Positions 42,786 through 48,398 of a stretch of DNA of 48,398 nucleotides are shown in pieces. Position 1 is the first letter of the stretch. Every line of letters starts with the position of its first letter. Origin of the DNA: JBBDWZ01 sp050732575 (lineage in GTDB: Bacteria > Gemmatimonadota > Gemmatimonadetes > Longimicrobiales > RSA9); the NCBI GenBank assembly GCA_050732575.1, contig JBOHRF010000008.1:1-48398 (forward strand), in the 5' to 3' direction. Both the position numbers and the translations under genes were made by a program. Under the pieces are notes generated by a model that saw only the letters and a list, made by a program, of their open reading frames with translations, searched no databases and was not told the origin of the DNA.

Positions 42786-42826
42786 ACCGGATGCCCCGGA
42801 TGAACCGGATGAACCGGATGAACCGG
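42784..42826. repeat. GAACCGGAT tandem array (about 4.7 units) at a stop codon
   Basis: Units of 9 bp start within the stop codon of the M56 gene (TGA at 42783-42785): GAACCGGAT, GCCCCGGAT, GAACCGGAT, GAACCGGAT, GAACCGG. A degenerate tail (CGAATCGGATCGG) follows. No inverted partner arm was found nearby. Confidence 0.8.
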
Positions 42827-43037
42827 TGCGCGAATCGGATCGGCGGGATGAGACCGAGCTGCGCTTTGTGACCGGCAATTATCTCAGCGTTGGGGCAGCA
42901 CGCGGTGGCCGGTAGACTGCTCAACGATGCGGATGATACGGAGCAGGCTCCCAATACGCTGGTAATCGGTGAATCGTTCAGCGAGCACCCCGGATCCGCG
43001 TGACGCGCCAATGCTCACGCGCCCAATCGACAAGGGC

Positions 43038-43690
43038 TTAGCGGAGGGACAGAACGATGCGGTCCACCAGCTGAAAGATGGCGTTGAATTGTTGCTCGTT
43101 GGGGATTGCGCGCGTCGAGCGCCGAAGTTCCGGCCGCCACCAGCTCCAGGCCCGGCACCACCAGAATGAACTGACCGCCCAGGCCAAGAGCACAGGCCAT
43201 CACATGCTGACCCACGCTGCGAATCCACCACAGGTATCCATAGCCGATTAGATTGGGAACCATCGGTTGATACACGGGCATGGCGACCTCCGCTTTTTTT
43301 TGTTGTCGAGGCAGCCACCCAGCTGGCTGGAACCACCGGCCGGTCGCCCACGCGCCCCTGATTCAGATACAGGATGCCGAACTTCAGCATGTCACGCGTG
43401 GTGAGAAACATTTCTGACCCGCCAAAGTGTACGCCCTGTGGATCAGAATCCCACTGCGGCAGCATGATGCCCGCCGGCGCCAAGAGATTTCGCTCGGCAG
43501 ACGTACGATTGGGCAGACGCGTACTGCGCTCGAAGACACCGGCCAGAAGGTGGGTCGAGGCCGTCGAGTAGTTGAAACGTGCACCAGGCGCGGCCAGGAC
43601 CGGCAACTCGGCCGCAAAGCGCACCGGATTACTGCTCATGAGCAGACCGTAGATCAGCGGCGCGTTCGACTCATACGAATCCGATTCCTC
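43038..43690 (-). pseudogene. Serine beta-lactamase-family gene, truncated and frameshifted
   Basis: On the minus strand a class C beta-lactamase/esterase-like C-terminal half can be followed through three frames. From 43690: PLIYGLLMSSNPVRFAAELP, then ARFNYSTASTHLLAGVFE, FLTTRDMLKFGILYLNQGRV and VPASWVAASTTKK. At the eight-T run 43294-43301 the frame shifts; with one base fewer it continues AEVAMPVYQPMVPNLIGYGY and LWWIRSVGQHVMACALGLGG. A second shift near 43105 leads to IPNEQQFNAIFQLVDRIV and a TAA at 43038-43040. The N-terminal part with the SxxK nucleophile is missing. It is convergent with the BlaI/M56 pair. Whether it is dead or rescued by slippage cannot be told from sequence. Confidence 0.8.
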
Positions 43691-43832
43691 ACCGCAACCG
43701 CCAGCGCAGCCAGCCGTATGACACCAGCGAAAGCGCGCGCGGCAGCCCCCAGCTGAGCGCGTACCCCACATAGCTGCTCAGAAAAAGCACCAGCGGATAG
43801 GCGAGCCCTCGTCTTAGCCGGCGTCCTGTCAT
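43689..43832 (-). CDS. Possible 47-residue membrane peptide
   Basis: An ATG at 43832 opens 47 codons. They have a basic start (MTGRRLRRG), a hydrophobic helix (PLVLFLSSYVGYALSWGL) and a basic, aromatic end (YGWLRWRLR). It directly abuts the broken beta-lactamase fragment. No Shine-Dalgarno sequence is visible. It could be a real small membrane protein, the end of a deleted gene, or chance. Confidence 0.3.
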   Translation of the reverse strand: MTGRRLRRGLAYPLVLFLSSYVGYALSWGLPRALSLVSYGWLRWRLR

Positions 43833-43849
43833 GGTCGTTGGCACCGATC

Positions 43850-43912
43850 GGCAACACCGAACCTGCCCGGATGAAGTCGAGCTTCATCGGGGCAGGCCCG
43901 GTGTCAGTTGCC
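43850..43912. terminator. Long near-perfect hairpin downstream of the Ig-like lipoprotein gene
   Basis: The arms GGCAACACCG-AA-CCTGCCC-GGATGAAG and their reverse complement at 43880-43912 form a stem of about 26 bp. It has a 2-base mismatch, a small bulge and a loop of about 4-5 bases. It starts 22 bases past the lipoprotein stop codon (minus strand). There is no T run on either side, so it may act as a 3' stabiliser or a Rho-independent terminator of unusual type. Confidence 0.55.
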
Positions 43913-43933
43913 TGCGGAGTCAGCCTGTGAACT

Positions 43934-45211
43934 TCACTTCCGGGTGATCACCGCTGGCACGGGGTAGTCCTGAGGCCCGCGCTTCGCGCGCTGGAAGAGC
44001 GCTCCAGGCAGATCGACCGGAATCACATTCTGGACGACGGGCTCGATGGTTGAAGGGTTCAAGCTGTTCGGCAGTTCGATTGCGCCGGATCCAGGTGTGA
44101 CGCTCGTGAACTGCGTGCCAAAATTCCAGAATACGAACTGACCGGTATAGCCGCTCCCATCGCGGTACCCGCGGACGTTCGTGTTGCTGAAGAGTCTGTA
44201 GTAGCCGATGTCGATGCGTGTCGAGCCAGGCGTTACAACACAATTGCAGCGCACTTCCGCGGTCAGTCCGAAATTGACTGCCATGAGCAGCCGCGTACTC
44301 GACGTGTTGGTTATGAGCGGCGCAAAGTAGATCGTGGTACCCACTTCGTTGTCGATGTCATACGTGATGGTGCCGGATGGGTTGGTTATGGGATTGAAGA
44401 GACCGTTCACTTCCTCGCCTACGGGCGTACCAGCGGTTGTGGTTACCCGCACGAGATCCCAGCGCAGGCTAAAGCTGGCCGTGGGCTGCAGGTTGAACGA
44501 GGCGATCGATTGCGCTGGGACGGTCCCGAACAAGACGCCGTTGGAGGTCAGGTTCACCGGACGGATGAGCTGGTTGGTTACGGACACGGTGAACCCGGCC
44601 GGTGTTACGGTGACAGTGACCGAACCGGACCGACCTTCAGTGGTAGCCGAAACGGTGGTGCTGCCGGTGCCCGCGGCGCGCACCAGGCCGTTGGCATCGA
44701 CGGTGGCGACGTTTGGATTCAAACTGCTCCAGGTGAAGGGTCTTCCGCTGAGCGTATTCCCGGCCAGGTCGCGCGCGCTGGCAGAAAGCAACTGGGTTTG
44801 TCCGACCTGGAGAGACACGTTCGTAGGCGTCACCACGACGGATGCAACCGGTACGGTCACATTCACGGCAGCCGTGCCCGTGGCGCTGCCTGAAGTGGCG
44901 GTTACGGTCGTGCTGCCGCCGCCCATGGCCGTGACCTGACCCGTGGGGCTGACTGCGGCAACCGCACTGTTGGCACTGCTCCATGTTACCTGTCGTCCAG
45001 TCAGCGCCTGACCCGACGCGCTTTTGGGGACGCCCGTCAGTTGAGCGGTCTCGCCGACGCGCAGGTTGAGCAGTGTCTGGTTGAGCTCGACGGCCACAGC
45101 TTCGACGGGCACGTCCGTGACGCTTTTGTCGCAGTTCACCATGAGCAGTGCAGCGAATGCAAGAAAGGACATCGCCCTGAAACGAATCTTGAAAGCGCAA
45201 GACGTAATCAT
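43934..45211 (-). CDS. Lipoprotein with two Big_2 Ig-like domains
   Basis: This 425-residue protein starts at ATG 45211 behind AGGAG. Its signal ends MVNC, an atypical lipobox with Asn at -1. Two bacterial Ig-like (Big_2) domains follow (about 45-125 and 125-205), each with VTWSSANSAVAAVSPTGQVT- or FTWSSLNPNVATVDANGLVR-type strands. The C-terminal domain of about 210 residues has no recognised family and contains a CNC motif. Big_2 domains are adhesin-like; in this phylum they often precede substrate-binding or unknown C-terminal domains. It may be surface exposed. A weak terminator-like hairpin lies upstream at 45240-45260 and a long hairpin downstream. Confidence 0.85.
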   Translation of the reverse strand: MITSCAFKIRFRAMSFLAFAALLMVNCDKSVTDVPVEAVAVELNQTLLNLRVGETAQLTGVPKSASGQALTGRQVTWSSANSAVAAVSPTGQVTAMGGGSTTVTATSGSATGTAAVNVTVPVASVVVTPTNVSLQVGQTQLLSASARDLAGNTLSGRPFTWSSLNPNVATVDANGLVRAAGTGSTTVSATTEGRSGSVTVTVTPAGFTVSVTNQLIRPVNLTSNGVLFGTVPAQSIASFNLQPTASFSLRWDLVRVTTTAGTPVGEEVNGLFNPITNPSGTITYDIDNEVGTTIYFAPLITNTSSTRLLMAVNFGLTAEVRCNCVVTPGSTRIDIGYYRLFSNTNVRGYRDGSGYTGQFVFWNFGTQFTSVTPGSGAIELPNSLNPSTIEPVVQNVIPVDLPGALFQRAKRGPQDYPVPAVITRK

Positions 45212-45239
45212 CTGCCGCTCCTGTTTCGCTAGAGGATTC

Positions 45240-45260
45240 AAAACCCGACACCGGGATTTT
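45240..45260 (-). terminator. Probable intrinsic terminator of the secreted protein at 45.3 kb
   Basis: On the minus strand AAAATCCCG pairs with CGGGTTTT around a GTGT loop, ending in four T residues, 33 bases after the stop codon at 45293. Confidence 0.55.
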
Positions 45261-45292
45261 GCCGAAGTGTTAGTTAGGTTTCCTGGCCCGGC

Positions 45293-46135
45293 TTACCTAC
45301 GGAAATAGCTGATTCGGAAAAACTCCAATCGAAGGCCGTTCTGTGCGTTACTCAACGTGAAAGGCTGGAAGCTGAACTGATGAGTGTTGTTCTCTGAGGG
45401 CGGCGCTGCGGCCGCGCTCCTGGCCTTGCCTGACGTGATGACAGCATCAATGATCAGACCCGCCACCGCCGCGCCCGCCAGCCCCAGGCCGACCGTGCGA
45501 TACGGCGTCTTTTGTTCAGTCCGCATCACACAATCAACGCCGCCACCAGTCGGCGTGCATACCTCTGACGTTTCATCCTTTTTCATGATTGTGAGCGCCG
45601 CACCTCCGGCCCCCAATGCGGCGTAGCCTATAGCACGCAGCGTAAAACCTTTCCATGGATTGCGCTGCGGGCCGGGCTGCACGGGGCTGCGTACCGAATC
45701 GACACGCGACGCTTCAATGGTGGGTCCCGTACCCTCGAGGCCGTACGTACGTCTATAGGGCTGGCTGGTGCGAGGTACGATCGAAATGACGACTTCCCGG
45801 GTCGAATTGTCGGCAACGACGACCTTCTCGAAACGGAAGAGATCGGGATAATCGCGGTCAGCCTGCAGGAACGCCTCCTGGCCGTTGACCAGAACTCGCA
45901 ACACACCAGCCGGATGACTGACCGTGCCGGCGATGCGAATGGATTGACCAGTCCTTATGACCAGCGGCTTGCCGTCCTTCCATTCTACCGGCTCGGTGAT
46001 GAGAATGACTTGCGCATGGAGTTCGGATCCGAGCGGAGCGAGCAGGGCAATGCCGAGGCCGCACAACGCGGACAGGCGGTACAGCGCAGCGCGCACGATG
46101 CGGCCGATGGGTTGGCTCTTCCATTGTGGTCTCAC
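45293..46135 (-). CDS. Secreted protein with Ig-like and glycine-helix regions, function unknown
   Basis: This 280-residue protein has a signal (about 15-42, LGIALLAPLGSELHAQ). A beta-rich domain follows (about 45-130, IRTGQSIRIAGTVSHPAGVL, then VLVNGQEAF) that reads like an Ig-like or Big-type module. Two glycine-rich hydrophobic helices (about 170-188 GYAALGAGGAALTIM and 215-232 LGLAGAAVAGLIIDAVI) flank a two-cysteine loop. No family recognised. It sits 33 bases after the Ser/Thr kinase gene on the same strand, so the two are probably one operon. It may be a target or effector of the kinase (inference). Confidence 0.7.
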   Translation of the reverse strand: MRPQWKSQPIGRIVRAALYRLSALCGLGIALLAPLGSELHAQVILITEPVEWKDGKPLVIRTGQSIRIAGTVSHPAGVLRVLVNGQEAFLQADRDYPDLFRFEKVVVADNSTREVVISIVPRTSQPYRRTYGLEGTGPTIEASRVDSVRSPVQPGPQRNPWKGFTLRAIGYAALGAGGAALTIMKKDETSEVCTPTGGGVDCVMRTEQKTPYRTVGLGLAGAAVAGLIIDAVITSGKARSAAAAPPSENNTHQFSFQPFTLSNAQNGLRLEFFRISYFRR

Positions 46136-46168
46136 GTTACACCTGTTCGCGAAGAAGTCCCTGAGCGC

Positions 46169-48398
46169 TTAGCGGCGACGATGGACTGATGCGAGTGCCC
46201 AGCCGCTGCCGGTCTTGATGAACGTTGCTTCAAACTCGGTCCACGCCAGCAGCGGCCGCTGTGTGGCCAACTGGCGAATGCTCAGCAGCAGGGTTGCCCG
46301 CTGACCGATACTATCGGGCTCGATTTGCGTGTAGTCCACCTTCACAGCGGCGGCGCCTGCCTCGTTCAGCACCGTTTCAATCTCCGACGCTGTCTGCTGC
46401 GTGGTGATCGATCTGAGGCGATCGAAGTCTCGCGTCTCGATCGAGCGCGCAAATCGGCTGACCCCCAAATTGATGGCGGCATTGAATGAAACGGGTTCCG
46501 GCGGCGCAGCAGGCGGCGCAATGACGATCACCTCTCGCTCGAAAATCGGCGCCCATGGCAAGTCCTTGCCGGCCTCCACCGTGATGGTGCGTTGCACCTG
46601 CTTCAGCCCCGGCGCGCTGATGTCAACGACATGGCTGCCCGGTCTCAGCGCAACACGGTTGTCCTGCGTTGTTACCACCCGGCCGCCGATGCGCACGACT
46701 GCGTTCGGTGGAAGCGGCACGGTAAATACCAGCCTGCCATCGACCACGGGTGGCGGCGCGGCAACGCGTTGGAACACCGGGGACAGCATGACCTCCTTGC
46801 CTGAGTCGAGTTGCACGGTTTCGCGCACGACTTCGAACCCGGCTGCCGTTATCTCGACCACGTGCTCACCGGCCGCCAGTGAAAGGCTGCCATTGGTCGG
46901 GCGCTGGACCTGCCCATCCACACGCACAACGGAGCCATCCGGCAGCGGTGTGCCAAAACGGATGTGCGCGAGGGCTGGTGCGGGCGCCGGAGGCAGATCA
47001 ACGATGTCTGGTTCCGGCTCCGGTGCTGGTGCGCTGTCCCGTGACGCGATCGCTGCAGCGACCAGCGCACCGACCAGCAGCAAACTCAGTCCGAGCACCA
47101 GCCCGCGTCTCGATTTGCGAGGTGCAATTTCTCCCCTTGTCTCTTGCGCGTCACCACCTGGCGATTCGACGGGATGCGCCTCGGGCGTGAGTGCAGGCCG
47201 TCGTGCCCGATCTTGCTGGCCCGAGATAGCCCGCGCTGCCGGTGCTTCGACCCTACCGGGATCAGTTGGCTCAACGCGGGCAGGTTGCACCTGAGCACTC
47301 GATCCTGAGACGGCTTTGCGTGACGATGTAGTAGGCTCGCCCGCCGGTGCGACACCGGGATCATTCCCAGCGTGCTTCGCCCGCCGGCCGCGCGCCCAAC
47401 GCCCGAACAGCCGGCTCGGCTCTTCACCGCGGGACGCGGCCGCCAGAGCGTTTTGCAATTCTGCGGCGCTCTGATATCGATTCATGGGATCGCGCGCCAG
47501 CGTGCGCGTGATCACACCTTCCAGTGCGGCCGGGATGTGGGCGTTGAATTCCCGAGCGTGGGCGGGCGGCTCGGTAAGGCGCCGAACCATCTGCTCCGGA
47601 CCCGTGCCCGCGCCGTAGGGATGCGCACGGGTCAGCATCTCGAACAGAATGCAGCCGAGCGAGTAGAGATCGCTGCGGCCATCCAAAGGTTCGGCAATCA
47701 GCTGCTCGGGACTCATGTACTTTGGTGTGCCCACCACGAATCCCGTGCGTGTTATGTTCTCTCCCGTGTCTTGTATCGCCTTGGCAATGCCGAAGTCCAC
47801 GACCTTGACCAGTTCTGTGCCGTCGGCCGCGTGCGCAATCACAATGTTGTTGGGCGTGAGATCGCGATGGACGACGTTCTGGAAATGTGCGGCCTTCAGT
47901 GCCTTGGCGACTTGCGTGGCTATGTGAACCGCTCGCTCCACCGAGAACGGCGCTTGCTGTTGGATGAGGCTGGAGAGCACGATCCCTTCGACGTACTCCA
48001 TGGCCAGATAGATGCCGTGCTCTTTGGTTTCTCCGAAATCATAGATGTGCGCAACATTTTCGTCGTTGATTCGGCTGGCGTTCGCAGCCTCACGCGCGAA
48101 TCGGCTAACCGCACCGGCGTCACTGCTCATGGCGCGGTGCATGACCTTGATGGCACAGGGCCGACCCATGCGCACGTGATCGGCCAGATACACGCGGCCC
48201 ATGCCACCCTCTCCCAACAGCCGAACAATGTGATACCGGTCCGCGATCACCTCACCGATCAGGTCATCGGAACGCGCCTTCGGCCGCAGCACCGAACCAT
48301 CGTCCGGACAGAAACGTGTTCGGCCATCGTATTCAAGGCCGCACGCTGGGCATACCTTCAGACTTTCAGGGTGCAGCGTGTTTTCGGCGGCGCTGGAT
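46169..48398 (-). CDS. Membrane Ser/Thr protein kinase with zinc ribbon and PEGA domains (5' end outside window)
   Basis: The frame stays open to the window edge, so the start lies outside; a GTG at 48292 would cut off a zinc ribbon. Visible from the edge are the ribbon CPACGLEYDGRTRFCPDDG, then a kinase domain. It has the glycine loop LLGEGGMGRVYLA, lysine in CAIKVM, catalytic HRDLTPNN (Thr in place of the usual Lys), DFGIAK, and SPEQL. A Pro/Arg-rich linker and one TM follow (VLGLSLLLVGALVAA, bases near 47040-47105). Outside the membrane are two PEGA repeats (SVVRVDGQVQRP and AVVRIGGRVVTT) and an NTF2-like end (FDRLRSITTQQTASEIETVL). It should phosphorylate Ser/Thr of cytosolic targets in response to an envelope signal. 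It is first or near first in an operon with the 45.3 kb gene. Confidence 0.92.
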   Translation of the reverse strand, partial: SSAAENTLHPESLKVCPACGLEYDGRTRFCPDDGSVLRPKARSDDLIGEVIADRYHIVRLLGEGGMGRVYLADHVRMGRPCAIKVMHRAMSSDAGAVSRFAREAANASRINDENVAHIYDFGETKEHGIYLAMEYVEGIVLSSLIQQQAPFSVERAVHIATQVAKALKAAHFQNVVHRDLTPNNIVIAHAADGTELVKVVDFGIAKAIQDTGENITRTGFVVGTPKYMSPEQLIAEPLDGRSDLYSLGCILFEMLTRAHPYGAGTGPEQMVRRLTEPPAHAREFNAHIPAALEGVITRTLARDPMNRYQSAAELQNALAAASRGEEPSRLFGRWARGRRAKHAGNDPGVAPAGEPTTSSRKAVSGSSAQVQPARVEPTDPGRVEAPAARAISGQQDRARRPALTPEAHPVESPGGDAQETRGEIAPRKSRRGLVLGLSLLLVGALVAAAIASRDSAPAPEPEPDIVDLPPAPAPALAHIRFGTPLPDGSVVRVDGQVQRPTNGSLSLAAGEHVVEITAAGFEVVRETVQLDSGKEVMLSPVFQRVAAPPPVVDGRLVFTVPLPPNAVVRIGGRVVTTQDNRVALRPGSHVVDISAPGLKQVQRTITVEAGKDLPWAPIFEREVIVIAPPAAPPEPVSFNAAINLGVSRFARSIETRDFDRLRSITTQQTASEIETVLNEAGAAAVKVDYTQIEPDSIGQRATLLLSIRQLATQRPLLAWTEFEATFIKTGSGWALASVHRRR

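Overview
The window looks like one stretch of chromosome from a free-living, aerobic, GC-rich (roughly 60 to 65 percent by eye) Gram-negative bacterium. The gene mix fits Gemmatimonadota best: an alternative complex III operon, a membrane pyrophosphatase of the divergent GPSADG type, two TonB-family proteins plus ExbBDD, PEGA-type Ser/Thr kinases, BlaI/M56 pairs, and many lipoproteins with bacterial Ig-like domains. This assignment is inference from gene content. No rRNA or other phylogenetic marker was used.

Layout. 1-2.5 kb: the 3' part of a LuxC-like acyl-CoA reductase, a membrane-anchored lytic transglycosylase with a good terminator, a decayed Bor-like lipoprotein gene, and a tRNA-Asn. 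2.6-11 kb: a histidine kinase/lipoprotein pair, a polytopic membrane protein fused to an endonuclease/exonuclease/phosphatase domain, an amino-acid permease and a Kup potassium transporter. 11.2-17.4 kb, minus strand: an orphan TonB-like protein, membrane pyrophosphatase hppA, and a tonB-exbB-exbD-exbD energy-transduction operon. 18.0-25.8 kb, plus strand: actABCDEF, encoding alternative complex III (quinol:cytochrome c/HiPIP oxidoreductase), with no oxidase genes attached. 25.8-35.2 kb: a secreted acetamidase/formamidase, two large Ig-domain zinc metalloproteases, a DUF4349 lipoprotein, a MutS-core ATPase, a YggL-like protein and a SAM methyltransferase. 35.2-37.2 kb: an sdpR-sdpI-hydrolase operon behind an AT-rich 16-bp palindrome. 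37.2-38 kb: an unusual regulatory stretch and a small basic protein. 38-43.8 kb: an M28 peptidase, a BlaI/M56 regulator pair whose sensor carries nine strictly periodic 34-residue repeats, and a broken serine beta-lactamase-family gene. 43.9 kb to the end: an Ig-like lipoprotein, a secreted protein of unknown function, and a Ser/Thr kinase with zinc ribbon and PEGA domains that runs off the window.

How the genes work together. The strongest functional block is energetic: ACIII oxidises quinol, the ion gradient can be supplemented by HppA, and TonB/ExbBD spend it on outer-membrane transport. The second theme is envelope surveillance and extracellular degradation: lytic transglycosylase, metalloproteases, M28 peptidase, BlaI/M56 sensor, SdpI-type protein and Ser/Thr kinase.

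The most unusual signals are non-coding. (1) At 37561-37688 a 24-bp imperfect hairpin has its base closed by an 8-bp helix that hides the ribosome binding site of a small gene, behind three CTGACA-like boxes spaced 11 bp apart. (2) A recurring pattern of short-period (6-13 bp) repeat arrays, often as two inverted arms, sits at gene junctions near 16.6, 18.5, 23.75/24.4, 37.2 and 42.8 kb. In one case the two arms lie inside the two ends of actE. Several genes carry frame breaks (Bor-like, IPT metalloprotease, beta-lactamase). Each could be genuine decay or an indel error in the assembly.
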